Shown here: positions 16,897-25,243 of the stretch, in pieces
How positions within the stretch are numbered: the first letter of the stretch is position 1
How the letters are laid out: each line of letters opens with the position of its first letter
NCBI RefSeq assembly: GCF_002385225.1
Contig: NZ_DGDC01000046.1
Coordinates: 1 to 31,513, forward strand
Length of the DNA stretch: 31,513 bases
Direction: 5' to 3'
Source: Psychrobacter sp. UBA3962
Lineage (GTDB): Bacteria; Pseudomonadota; Gammaproteobacteria; Pseudomonadales; Moraxellaceae
Notes under the pieces: model-generated
The model's input: only the letters and a program-made list of their open reading frames with translations
The model's database searches: none
What the model was told of the DNA's origin: nothing
Program-made: the position numbers and the translations under genes

Positions 16897-17067
16897 TTAG
16901 GTTGGTGGTCCCCAAAAAAACATTTGGCCAAACCAAACAATAAAACCATAAGCACAAACAAATAAAATGGCAATTAATGGTAGGGCAATAAAAGACATCA
17001 CCAGCGCACTTAGCCACTGGCGCTTAACGGGCTCGGCCCGCTTTACTGGTTGACTCTGTGTTTGCAT
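16897..17067 (-). CDS. torE: small membrane protein TorE (NapE/TorE family)
   Basis: A 56-residue frame starting with ATG at 17067, preceded by AAGGGG about 7 nt upstream. After a basic N-terminal segment (QPVKRAEPVKRQW) comes one membrane helix (about 20-46) and the C-terminal signature YGFIVWFGQMFFWGPP, which matches the YGF-W-Q-GPP pattern of NapE/TorE proteins. In Shewanella-type torECAD operons torE is the first gene, as here. Its role is not well established; it is thought to assist the TorC/TorA electron chain at the membrane. Confidence 0.85.
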   Translation of the reverse strand: MQTQSQPVKRAEPVKRQWLSALVMSFIALPLIAILFVCAYGFIVWFGQMFFWGPPT

Positions 17068-17628
17068 AGGTTTCCCCTTACGGTAGCTTTACTAATTTTA
17101 AAAATTTTATTTTTATTATGAAAAATATCGTTGAATAGCGTTGCCAACTTACTAATCAAATAACCTGCCCATAAAATAGCTTGTCCACGAAATAGAGAAT
17201 AAAGGGCTAGAAACGTACTTCTTTTGTAAACAAAAAGAGCGAGAAAAAATACATTAAGCGAGGGCTGAACAAAAAGTTGATTCTGGATGTTTGCCGTAGG
17301 TTAACCGAACATAAAACGGGCTAATCTAAACTCAGCCTCAGCAATAAGTTATAGAGATTTTGGCTATTAAGTATTATATTTTAAGGGTTTCTAGACCTGG
17401 CTATAATAAGCTAGGTAAATATCGAATATATCCTCATTATAATTAAGGGGATTATAAATAGCCACCTCATTTATGGTATTTCAGGGCGTATTTCTATATA
17501 AATCCATGCGATTAAAGTTCTTTTTATATTTCTAGATTATTAACCTGTTGTTTCTGTAATCCTAATGGGTCCTTGTAGAGTAATAAACTATAGTTGAGTT
17601 TTGACCTCGGCTCGTTTATCGACCAAAA
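17068..17628. promoter_or_regulatory. 561-bp gene-free region upstream of torE
   Basis: A+T-rich sequence with no credible ORF, lying between the tor operon and the tRNA terminators; it must hold the tor promoter and its controls. Visible items are two GAACA sites exactly 40 bp apart (17267-17271 and 17307-17311), a CTTTTGTAAACAAAAAG near-palindrome (17221-17237), GGTTAACC, and several TATAAT-like stretches on the minus strand. No convincing FNR or CRP site and no full E. coli tor box are seen. Confidence 0.5.
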
Positions 17629-17635
17629 ATTAGCC

Positions 17636-17670
17636 ATAAAAAAAGCCCACGGGTTAATCTGTGGGCTTTT
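17636..17670 (-). terminator. second terminator downstream of tRNA-Gly (minus)
   Basis: AAAAGCCCAC (17641-17650) and GTGGGCTTTT (17661-17670) pair perfectly around a 10-nt loop; on the minus strand the stem runs into seven T. The plus-strand orientation also carries a T-run, so it may be bidirectional. Confidence 0.75.
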
Positions 17671-17752
17671 CATTGAGGTTTCATTTTATTCTGGTAATTT
17701 GTTTAATAGGCTGATTTATTACAGAGATAAGAGTAGATATATAGGTTGCAGG

Positions 17753-17803
17753 CATAAAAAAAACCTCACTACCCTAATTAAGAGAAGTGAGGTTTTTTAT
17801 GCT
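17753..17803 (-). terminator. terminator of the tRNA-Gly transcript (minus)
   Basis: AACCTCACT and AGTGAGGTT pair, extended by flanking A/T and GCAT/ATGC bases with a two-base bulge; on the minus strand it ends in eight T. It begins just 14 nt after the encoded CCA end of the tRNA. Confidence 0.85.
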
Positions 17804-17816
17804 CTAAGAGCAAATT

Positions 17817-17892
<76 letters not shown>

Positions 17893-17925
17893 ATTTGGTA
17901 CGTAGTGCTTATTAGCTAGACAGGT

Positions 17926-17953
17926 ATTATAGATTAAAAATACTTTGTGTCAA
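17926..17953 (-). promoter_or_regulatory. promoter of tRNA-Gly copy 1
   Basis: TTGACA (17948-17953) and TATAAT (17926-17931), both perfect consensus, with a 16-bp spacer on the minus strand, about 34 nt before the tRNA 5' end. Confidence 0.85.
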
Positions 17954-18000
17954 TAGCTGTGTCTTACAGTGGCTAGTATCAATAGCCTTTACAACAAATT

Positions 18001-18076
<76 letters not shown>

Positions 18077-18137
18077 ATCAATCGAGTGCATAAGCCAGTT
18101 TTAATTACTAAAGCTACTGCCTCTTGATAGGTGGGCT

Positions 18138-18165
18138 ATTATAGATTAAATTAAAATTATGTCAA
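18138..18165 (-). promoter_or_regulatory. promoter of tRNA-Gly copy 2
   Basis: TTGACA (18160-18165) and TATAAT (18138-18143), perfect consensus with a 16-bp spacer, about 60 nt upstream of the tRNA 5' end. Confidence 0.85.
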
Positions 18166-18452
18166 CACCTTTTTTCAGCATTTTTTTAATTAGGCCTGAT
18201 ATCGCCCTGTATTTGAACAATATCCTCAAATGAACAACGTTTTTTAACGTATGAATTACAATAAACAGCTGTTTTACTCAGCTGTATTCGCTAAACTTTA
18301 GCCCATAATCAGAATTCATACGCCACATTCTCTGTCCACTATTACGATTTACCTTAGTAATTATTCTATTTTAATAATTAGCATATTAGTAAGTAGCCTA
18401 GGCGCTTTGATTGAGACAGAGAGATGACGTAGACCTATTAATGAGGAAAAGA
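18166..18452. other. region between tRNA-Gly and the M48 protease gene
   Basis: A+T-rich with no credible ORF. It contains a small hairpin ACAGCTG-TTTTACT-CAGCTGT near 18268-18288 and must hold the protease promoter, which I could not place with confidence. Confidence 0.5.
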
Positions 18453-19256
18453 ATGAAAAAGTTTTTAATTAAAACCACTTTGGTGGCTTCAGTATCCGCC
18501 ATGGCATTGACCGGGTGTAGCTCGACCACCAACTCTGGCGTTATTGGTAGTGACAGACAGCAGCTATTATTGGTCTCTAATGATCAAGTTATGCAGATGT
18601 CAGCGCAAAGCTATAACCAGCTGCTTCAAGAAGCCCGCAATAAAAGAGTTTTAGACACCAACGCTGCTCAGCTGGCCCGTCTAAATGGGATTGCCCGTAA
18701 ACTAATCAACCAAGCAGAGATTTATCGAGGGGATGCCAAAAACTGGCAGTGGGAAGTTCATACCATTAAATCCAATGAGCTAAACGCCTTCGTTTTACCT
18801 GGTGGTAAAATCATGTTCTATTCAGGTATTATCGACCGCTTGAATTTAACTGATGCCGAAATTGCCGCTATTATGGGTCACGAAATGGCACACGCTATCC
18901 GTGAGCACGCCCGCGAGCGTATCTCAAGTCAGTATGCCACTCAGACTGGTATTGGTATTGCCGCTAGCATCTTTGGTCTATCGCAAGGTCAAGCGCAACT
19001 AGCAAACATCGCTGGCGACTTAGGCATTGCTCGCCCTAACAGCCGTACCCAAGAAGCCGAAGCCGATAAGATTGGCTTGGTACTTATGGCCAAAGCCGGC
19101 TATGACCCTAATGCCGCAGTTAGCTTATGGAAAAAGATGCAAAGTGCTAGCCAAGGCGAGCCACCTCAGTTCTTAAGTACTCACCCCTCTAGCTCTAACC
19201 GTATTGCTTCATTACAAGCTTTAATTCCTGAAGTGATGCCTTACTATAAGAAGTAG
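18453..19256 (+). CDS. M48-family metalloprotease, outer-membrane lipoprotein (LoiP/YggG type)
   Basis: Zinc protease probably acting in envelope protein quality control. I chose the ATG at 18453 because GAGGAAA lies 8 nt upstream and the chain then opens with a clean lipoprotein signal ending in ALTGC (Cys22); longer in-frame starts at 18411 (TTG) and 18441 would add a charged tail. The 267 residues contain the catalytic HEMAH at 143-147 and the third-ligand motif EAEAD at 201-205, as in M48 proteases, plus a short hydrophobic segment between them. The family includes LoiP and BepA; without the BepA tetratricopeptide domain the LoiP-like assignment fits better. It is followed by a strong terminator. 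Confidence 0.88.
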   Translation: MKKFLIKTTLVASVSAMALTGCSSTTNSGVIGSDRQQLLLVSNDQVMQMSAQSYNQLLQEARNKRVLDTNAAQLARLNGIARKLINQAEIYRGDAKNWQWEVHTIKSNELNAFVLPGGKIMFYSGIIDRLNLTDAEIAAIMGHEMAHAIREHARERISSQYATQTGIGIAASIFGLSQGQAQLANIAGDLGIARPNSRTQEAEADKIGLVLMAKAGYDPNAAVSLWKKMQSASQGEPPQFLSTHPSSSNRIASLQALIPEVMPYYKK

Positions 19257-19321
19257 TGGCTAATTATTATAAGAAGTTACTACTATAAGTAGTTACTATT
19301 AAAAGATATGTTTATTAAGAT

Positions 19322-19352
19322 CAGCCTGCTGCCTTGCACAGGCTGTTTTTTT
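19322..19352 (+). terminator. terminator after the M48 protease gene
   Basis: CAGCCTG (19322-19328) and CAGGCTG (19339-19345) pair perfectly around a 10-nt loop and are followed by seven T. Confidence 0.9.
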
Positions 19353-19620
19353 ATAACCCTTAATTTGATATAGCCCTTAATTTCATAACGCTTATAGACC
19401 ACTCAATAAATTACTCGGTGTCAGATAAACTGGCCTCTTCTGTGTTGCAGACAGCCACTAGAGCAGAACTACTGTTACCTGTTAATATATAGCTACTATA
19501 GTGAGCCAATTATTTAGTTACTTGGCTGTTTCTTTATTGACTGCTTAACAAGTATCAGCCATTTAATGATTCACCTATTAACAATTGATAGTAGTCGTAT
19601 CCATCATTAGGAGAAAGGGC
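19353..19620. other. gene-free region before bolA
   Basis: With the terminator this makes up a 364-bp gap. I see a short direct repeat CCCTTAATTT-ATA (about 19357-19386) and a weak AGCCAA/TTGGCT hairpin near 19503-19526, but no ORF or clear promoter. Confidence 0.5.
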
Positions 19621-19944
19621 GTGCAAACCCATACTGAAATATTAAAGCGCATCGAAGCACTTAACCCTACTCACAGCGAGTTGGTTAATGAGTCTATGAA
19701 TCATGCCGGTTATTTTGAAGGTAAAGAAAGTCACTTTAAGCTGACTTTGGTCAGTCCTGAATTTGAAGGCAAAAGACGCGTTGCCAGACACCAACTTATC
19801 TATGGGCTAATGAATGAGTTAATGACCAGTCAAGGCGGTAGCATTCATGCTTTGGCTATCCACGCTTACAGTCCAGACGAGTGGCAACAACAGAACCAGA
19901 CGGTACCTGCCAGCCCTCTTTGTGCCGGTCAAAACAAAGACTAA
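19621..19944 (+). CDS. bolA: BolA-family protein
   Basis: Small cytoplasmic protein of the BolA family, partners of monothiol glutaredoxins in iron-sulfur cluster handling. The start is taken as GTG at 19621 because AGGAG lies 8 nt upstream; an ATA/ATT-like longer frame from 19585 has no ribosome site. The 107-residue chain has the class II KH-like core: a conserved HFKLTLVSPEF strand, RHQLIYGLM and the GSIHALAIHAYSPDEW signature with its invariant His. About 18 polar residues follow the conserved end. It precedes the sirB2-type gene by 49 nt and may be co-transcribed with it. Confidence 0.9.
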   Translation: MQTHTEILKRIEALNPTHSELVNESMNHAGYFEGKESHFKLTLVSPEFEGKRRVARHQLIYGLMNELMTSQGGSIHALAIHAYSPDEWQQQNQTVPASPLCAGQNKD

Positions 19945-19993
19945 TAATAAAAATCAATCATTTTATTGACCAGGTAACTGGCTTGAGGAAACT

Positions 19994-20353
19994 ATGAAAC
20001 ACTTACATATGTTAATGGCGGTAATCACTGTGGTGCTTTTTTTATGGCAAAGCTACTTGGTGATGGCCAAAGGCACCCGCTTCGATAAAAAGGGCAAAAT
20101 TTCTAGCCATGTGGTTTATGCTCTGTTAATTATCTCAGGAGTATTGAACGTCATGCCGCTACTGTCAGCCAATGCCCCACTACAATGGGTGGCTGCCAAA
20201 ATTATATTACTCATAGCGGCAATAAGTGCTAGTATTAAAGCCTTTAGAGCGACGGCCACACCGGCACAGAGCAAGTCTGGTATTTTTATCGCTTTCATTG
20301 CTTACGTGGCTATTTTCATCTTAGCTTTCGTAAAGCCTGGCAACTTTATGTAG
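19994..20353 (+). CDS. SirB2-family inner-membrane protein
   Basis: 119 residues with four predicted membrane helices and short polar loops. The pattern of the first helix (LMAVITVVLFLWQSYLVM), KISSHVVYALLIISGV and the final AFVKPG resembles the SirB family (named after a Salmonella invasion-expression locus); the molecular function is unknown. TGAGGAAACT just before the ATG is a good ribosome site. It follows bolA in the same direction. Confidence 0.75.
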   Translation: MKHLHMLMAVITVVLFLWQSYLVMAKGTRFDKKGKISSHVVYALLIISGVLNVMPLLSANAPLQWVAAKIILLIAAISASIKAFRATATPAQSKSGIFIAFIAYVAIFILAFVKPGNFM

Positions 20354-20437
20354 TCCAGCAGCTATTAACAGCTGCTAATGACACTTGTCACTCAAAGCCG
20401 CTAGTAATTCTATTATAAGTAAGGCGTCTATTCCCTG

Positions 20438-20443
20438 TATAAT
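20438..20443 (+). promoter_or_regulatory. possible -10 element of the 138-aa lipoprotein gene
   Basis: A perfect TATAAT preceded by TG lies 35 nt before the start codon. No good -35 is present, so the call is tentative. Confidence 0.4.
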
Positions 20444-20477
20444 CTGAATTACAGCAATTATAAACTTAGGAGCTCCT

Positions 20478-20894
20478 ATGCCAAAACTTAGCGTAAAATC
20501 TTTAATGACTTCTGCTGCAGTGGTTGGCAGCATCCTGGTTATCAGTGGCTGTGCCAGCACGGGTAATGTCACACCCCAGTACATTCCCCCGAGCACTTAT
20601 CAAAATTATGACTGTTCGACGCTGTCTCAAGAATATCAGCGCATTCAATCCTATATTAATACCGAAAGTAGAAACTACTCAGGATTGACCACAACAGGTA
20701 TTGGGGTTGGTGTCTCTGCTGGACGCTGGGGCATCTCTCCTAACATCAATATTGGTGTTGGCAAAAGCACCAATAATAACGCACGCGATGCCAAACTTTC
20801 ACGCTTGTTTGGTGAGCGCGATGCAGTGGTACAGTCAGCGCGTATGAAGCAATGTGCATTTGCCGCTAAACTAAAAGTTTATGGCGAATCTTAG
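20478..20894 (+). CDS. putative lipoprotein of unknown function
   Basis: 138 residues with a lipoprotein signal peptide ending in VISGC (Cys25). After a Pro/Tyr-rich linker (YIPPSTYQNYDC) comes a short helix (STLSQEYQRIQSYIN), a Gly-rich middle (GIGVGVSAGRW, NINIGVG) that could form beta strands, and a charged C-terminal helix. There are two Cys outside the signal (Cys45 and one near the end, KQCAF), which could form a disulfide in the periplasm. I do not recognise a family with confidence. TTAGGAG immediately before the ATG is a strong ribosome site. It lies between sirB2 and the fabF-like gene. Confidence 0.8.
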   Translation: MPKLSVKSLMTSAAVVGSILVISGCASTGNVTPQYIPPSTYQNYDCSTLSQEYQRIQSYINTESRNYSGLTTTGIGVGVSAGRWGISPNINIGVGKSTNNNARDAKLSRLFGERDAVVQSARMKQCAFAAKLKVYGES

Positions 20895-20974
20895 TGAGTA
20901 TAATTAGCAGCTTGATGACCCTTTCAAGTCTCGCTTAGCAACAAGGACCGGCTAAGGAATAAGGCAATAACATC

Positions 20975-22327
20975 ATGAGTCAGCCCACAACAAATACACC
21001 CCAAACTTTAAATAGCGCCACAGCTGGCAGTAAGCCGGCTCATTTTAATCGGGCTGATCATCAGCGCGTAGTGATTACCGGTATGGGCGCGATTACTCCT
21101 CTTGGCTTAGACGTGGACAGCACTTGGCAACGCTTAATCCAAGGTGAAAGTGGCATTAAGCCAATTACCCACTTTGATGCCTCTACCTACCGGGCGCAAT
21201 TTGCAGGTACCGTAGAAGGCTTTGATGCCAGTCAATTTATGGCCGCCAAAGAAGCCCGTCGATATGATGCCTTTATTCATTATGGCGTAGCTGCTGCTAG
21301 CATGGCGCTAAAGCAAGCCGGCTTTATTGAACAAGTATCAGCTGAGTCGGCTCCGGTGCAAAACGTGGATTCGGATCGCTTCGGTGTCATCATTGGGGCA
21401 GGTATTGGCGGACTACAAACGTTAGAAGATAACCGAGATGCCCTAGCCAATCAAGGAACACGTCGCGTCTCTCCTTTCTCACTACCTGGCTCTATTATTA
21501 ATATGGCTGCGGGTATGGTGGCCATTAAGCATAACTTGCGTGGTCCGAATCTAGCGACCGCAACAGCCTGTACTTCGGCTGCCCATGCCATTGGTCTAGC
21601 CGCTCGCTTAATTGCTTATGGCGACTGTGATGTTATGTTGGCCGGTGGCAGCGAAAAAGGCTCTAGCCCTCTGGGTATGGCAGGCTTTGCCGCTATGGGT
21701 GCTTTATCTACTCGCAATGATGACCCAACCCGTGCCAGCCGTCCCTTTGATAAACACCGCGATGGCTTTGTATTGGGAGACGGTTCGGGAGTATTGGTGC
21801 TAGAGAGTCTGGCCCATGCCAAAGCCCGCGGCGCTACTATCTTAGCGGAGCTGGCAGGCTTCGGTATGAGTGACGATGCGCATCATATTACTGCGCCGCC
21901 AGCGGATGGTGATGGGGCCGCTAGAGCCATGGTTATGGCCATTAACGATGCGGGGATTGACCCGTGTGAAATTGGCTATATCAACGCCCATGGTACCAGC
22001 ACCCCCGCTGGAGATGTGGCTGAATCCAAAGCCATTGAAGGCATATTTGAGGCATGCAAAGAGCGTCTGTTGGTGAGCTCAACTAAATCTATGACTGGCC
22101 ATTTGTTAGGGGCTGCCGGGGCTATCGAAGCCATCTTTAGTATCCAGGCTTTACTGGATCAGAGAGTACCGCCTACCATCAACCTAGAAAATGTTGATGA
22201 AGATTGCCACCTAGACTATGTGGCCAATGCAGCACGTTCCGTGACCAACCTTAACTATACGATGTCTAATAGCTTCGGTTTTGGGGGTACCAATGGCTCT
22301 TTGATATTCGCACGCTGGGTAGAGTAA
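20975..22327 (+). CDS. fabF: beta-ketoacyl-ACP synthase II (FabF type)
   Basis: Condensing enzyme that extends acyl chains with malonyl-ACP in fatty acid synthesis. The thiolase-fold catalytic set is present: Cys199 (ATACTSAAH), His339 (NAHGTSTPAGD), and Lys371/His376 (STKSMTGHLLGAAGAIE), with the Gly-rich SFGFGGTNGSL near the end. At 450 residues it is about 35 longer than typical FabF; the extra is a polar N-terminal stretch (residues 1-29) before RVVITGMGAITPLG. It is not next to acpP or fabG, so it may be a second FabF copy. A ribosome site is weak (AAGG about 12 nt upstream). Confidence 0.93.
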   Translation: MSQPTTNTPQTLNSATAGSKPAHFNRADHQRVVITGMGAITPLGLDVDSTWQRLIQGESGIKPITHFDASTYRAQFAGTVEGFDASQFMAAKEARRYDAFIHYGVAAASMALKQAGFIEQVSAESAPVQNVDSDRFGVIIGAGIGGLQTLEDNRDALANQGTRRVSPFSLPGSIINMAAGMVAIKHNLRGPNLATATACTSAAHAIGLAARLIAYGDCDVMLAGGSEKGSSPLGMAGFAAMGALSTRNDDPTRASRPFDKHRDGFVLGDGSGVLVLESLAHAKARGATILAELAGFGMSDDAHHITAPPADGDGAARAMVMAINDAGIDPCEIGYINAHGTSTPAGDVAESKAIEGIFEACKERLLVSSTKSMTGHLLGAAGAIEAIFSIQALLDQRVPPTINLENVDEDCHLDYVANAARSVTNLNYTMSNSFGFGGTNGSLIFARWVE

Positions 22328-22417
22328 TTCGGTCTAATTCGTAAACTCTACCCAATAAGTCCTATCGCATAATTACTTTTATTTTTCACTATCAAACTCT
22401 GATGGAGACACATTAAT

Positions 22418-23176
22418 ATGGCACAAGTTGCGTTCTCACACCAATTCTCTCATCGCTGGAGCAATGCCCCACAAGCGGTTAAAGACGCCTTGCTACAAGA
22501 GTTTGAAGATATTATGCAGCTGCTTGACGCGGATACTGATTTAGAGAGCTTCGAATTTACAGTGCCCGATTTGCATGCTCATATCGACGCTATTAATGCC
22601 GAGGTGGCTGCTGAAAAAGAAGCGGCTCGCTTAGAAGCAGAAAGATTAGAGGCGGAGCGCTTAGAAGCAGAAAGAGCCAAGCTTGAGGCTTTGGAGGCGG
22701 AGCGCTTATTAAATGAAGAGCAGCAGGCAGAGCAAGATGCTTTAGAGCAGTCCCAAGTAGAAACAGATGAAACTCTGGTCCAAGATCCACAGGCGATGCC
22801 AGTAGCGGATACCGATCTGGTGGATGACAGTACTGCAGCGCAAGCGGATACTGAGAACACTGTAGATACTGATGCGCTTGTAGAGGCCGAAGGCCTTGTT
22901 ACAGATGAAGGTTCTGATACAGAAGTTTCTGATGCTCCTGTCGACCCCTCAGAGTCACAGCCTACTGCTGTGGTTAATGAGACTGAAGCAGAGATCTCTG
23001 CCCCAGCGTCATTTGCCTTCGACACGACCGCTCCCAAGGCTGAGCTTGATGCTGACTTTATTAAAGAGCTTGAGAGTCGTATCGACGATTATCTCAGCGA
23101 GCAGTTGGCCAACATGTCAGAAGACTTAAAGTCTTGGTTGCGTGAACAAGTGGCCAACCGTTTTGATAACAAGTAA
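22418..23176 (+). CDS. acidic coiled-coil protein of unknown function
   Basis: 252 residues, no signal peptide or membrane helix. Three parts are visible: an N-terminal helical domain (1-60, beginning VAFSHQFSHRWSNAP), a charged coiled coil with repeated RLEAE units (71-98), and a long Asp/Glu/Thr-rich, probably disordered linker to about residue 205. A helical C-terminal domain (about 208-252) follows. The two ends look conserved-domain-like while the middle looks fast-evolving. I do not recognise the family. GGAG precedes the ATG at slightly long spacing. It faces uvrC, with 44 nt between the two stop codons and no obvious terminator. Confidence 0.85.
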   Translation: MAQVAFSHQFSHRWSNAPQAVKDALLQEFEDIMQLLDADTDLESFEFTVPDLHAHIDAINAEVAAEKEAARLEAERLEAERLEAERAKLEALEAERLLNEEQQAEQDALEQSQVETDETLVQDPQAMPVADTDLVDDSTAAQADTENTVDTDALVEAEGLVTDEGSDTEVSDAPVDPSESQPTAVVNETEAEISAPASFAFDTTAPKAELDADFIKELESRIDDYLSEQLANMSEDLKSWLREQVANRFDNK

Positions 23177-23220
23177 CTGTTAATAAGTATTCAATAGGTA
23201 AAGCAGCAAACCGTTAAAGG

Positions 23221-25065
23221 TTATTCATGCAGCACTTTATAAATGGTATTGGCCATCACTTTACCAATGCCATTTACCCCCTCCAGCTCTTGCTGAGAGG
23301 CTCCTAACAGCTGTTGTAAGCCACCAAAGTGGTTTAACAAATCACGGCGACGTTTCTCCCCGAGTCCCGGAATAGCTTCTAACACTGAAGAAGAGCGACG
23401 CTTATCGCGCTTTTTACGGTGCGCGGTAATGGCAAAACGGTGCGCCTCATCGCGGATATTCATAATTAAATGCAGCGCTTTTGAGTCCATGGGCAAGTCC
23501 AACGGCTCATGGTCAATGAAGTGCAACACCTCAAGACCCGCCTTACGCCCCTCCCCTTTCGCCACCCCAATCAGCAAGGTGTCGTTTAAGATATCCAACT
23601 CAGTTAGCACATTTTTGGCCATATTAAGCTGACCTTTACCACCATCGATCAATAGAATGTCGGGCAAAGGGTGCTTCTTATAGCGACGGGTCAAAGCCTG
23701 AGCCATGGCTGCATAATCATCACCGTCTTGTACTCCATGAATGGCATACTGACGATAATCGCGTTTCCGCGCTCCACCCTGATCAAATACCACACAGCTG
23801 GCGATGGTCGCCTCTCCCATGGTATGCGAAATATCAAAACACTCAATTCTATCGATATTGGCTTGGGTGACCGGTTGTAGCACTTCTTTTAGCGCCCCAA
23901 AGCGGGCGTGCAACTCTAGGTAGTCACCAAGTTTGGTCTTCAAGGCATTATTAGCGTTCAATTTCGCCAAATCTAACCACTCGGCTCGGTGTTCACGCAC
24001 ATTGGTCTTAATGACCGTCTTACTCTCAAAATGGGTGCTTAACGCTTCTTGCAGCGCCTGCTGATCCGGCAGCTCGTGACTGATGATAATCTCTGGCGGT
24101 AAGTCATCGGTAACTTGGAAATAAAAGGAGGTAATAAACGCCGATAAGTTACTGCTGATAGGCTCACTGCTATCGACGTCAGGGAAATAGTTTTTACCGC
24201 CCAATACGCGCCCGCCACGCACAGTGAGCACATTAACACAGGTCATCCCTGCCTGACTGGCAATAGAGATAACATCTGCCTCACCCTTCACGGTATAGAC
24301 CGCTTGACGAGACTGTACCTCACGTAGCATGGACAGTTGGTCGCGATAAAAAGCCGCTTTTTCAAACTCTAACTCTTCAGCGGCGTCTTCCATTTTGTCA
24401 ATTAAAGCAGAATGAATGTCACTGGAGTCGCCTTTTAAAAAACGGATGGTATTTTGTACATCCTCGGCATACTCTTCAGGCGATACCAAACCCACACAGG
24501 GTGCTCGGCAACGCTTAATCTGATACTCGAGACACGGCCGCTTGCGTTGGCGAAAGAAGGTGTTGGTACACTGGCGCATCTGAAACATCTTTTGCATTAA
24601 GGTTAAGGTTTCTTTGGCCGCATGCGCTGAAGGAAAGGGACCAAAGAATTTGCCTTTTTGATGCTTGGCTTTACCTCGTCCATACGCCAATCTAGGATAA
24701 GGCTGATCGGCTGAGATAAAGACGTACAAATACGACTTATCATCACGTAACAGGACGTTATAAGGCGGACGGTGCTCTTTAATTAGGTTTTGTTCTAGTA
24801 GCAGTGCTTCGGTTTCACTGCGGGTAATAATGGTCTCAATATTGTGAATACGCGAAACCAAAGCGCGAGTTTTTGGGTGATCGATGGTCTTAGCAAAGTA
24901 GCTATTGACTCGATTTTTTAGCGATTTTGCTTTACCCACGTATAAGATATCGCCATTTTTACCCAGCATTTTATATACGCCTGGCAAATTAGGCATGCGC
25001 TTAATCAAATGCTTAAGCCGGGCTTGTTTATCATCCGCGGCCATCGTTGTCGACTTATTCACCAT
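23221..25065 (-). CDS. uvrC: UvrABC excinuclease subunit UvrC
   Basis: Makes both incisions in nucleotide excision repair. The 614 residues show the full UvrC layout: an N-terminal GIY-YIG nuclease (PGVYKM at 28-33, ILYVGKAKSLKNRV with Arg52), the Cys-rich CLEYQIKRCRAPC region, a UVR domain that contacts UvrB (MEDAAEELEFEKAAFYRDQL), an RNase H-like nuclease (IECFDISHTMGE, LLIDGGKGQL, RDEAHRFA) and two helix-hairpin-helix motifs (IPGLGEKRRRDLL, VNGIGKVMA). An alternative start at Met8 is possible; neither has a good ribosome site. Confidence 0.97.
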   Translation of the reverse strand: MVNKSTTMAADDKQARLKHLIKRMPNLPGVYKMLGKNGDILYVGKAKSLKNRVNSYFAKTIDHPKTRALVSRIHNIETIITRSETEALLLEQNLIKEHRPPYNVLLRDDKSYLYVFISADQPYPRLAYGRGKAKHQKGKFFGPFPSAHAAKETLTLMQKMFQMRQCTNTFFRQRKRPCLEYQIKRCRAPCVGLVSPEEYAEDVQNTIRFLKGDSSDIHSALIDKMEDAAEELEFEKAAFYRDQLSMLREVQSRQAVYTVKGEADVISIASQAGMTCVNVLTVRGGRVLGGKNYFPDVDSSEPISSNLSAFITSFYFQVTDDLPPEIIISHELPDQQALQEALSTHFESKTVIKTNVREHRAEWLDLAKLNANNALKTKLGDYLELHARFGALKEVLQPVTQANIDRIECFDISHTMGEATIASCVVFDQGGARKRDYRQYAIHGVQDGDDYAAMAQALTRRYKKHPLPDILLIDGGKGQLNMAKNVLTELDILNDTLLIGVAKGEGRKAGLEVLHFIDHEPLDLPMDSKALHLIMNIRDEAHRFAITAHRKKRDKRRSSSVLEAIPGLGEKRRRDLLNHFGGLQQLLGASQQELEGVNGIGKVMANTIYKVLHE

Positions 25066-25243
25066 AACTCACAAAACCAAAAAATATTTAAGATATCTTT
25101 ATTTATGGGGCTTTGAAACCTTTATTGCAAGCCTATTACGGGCTGAGTCATTTTATCAATCTCTAGTATTATTCCTTTAATAACCCGTCTATCTACTCTC
25201 CTCAAATCCTGCCTAATTTTCTTAAAACCATCTTATTAAATTT

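Noticed and set aside
16835..17017. 60-aa minus-strand frame over torE
   Set aside because: Overlaps torE in another frame, is Cys/Trp-rich without a family match and lacks a ribosome site.
17260..17320. TorR boxes upstream of torE
   Set aside because: The TGTTC-like sites match only half of the E. coli decamer and no torR is present, so I list them only as unusual sequence.
22579..23037. 152-aa Ser-rich frame antisense to the acidic coiled-coil gene
   Set aside because: A mirror of the Glu-rich repeats of the real gene; composition explained by the opposite strand.
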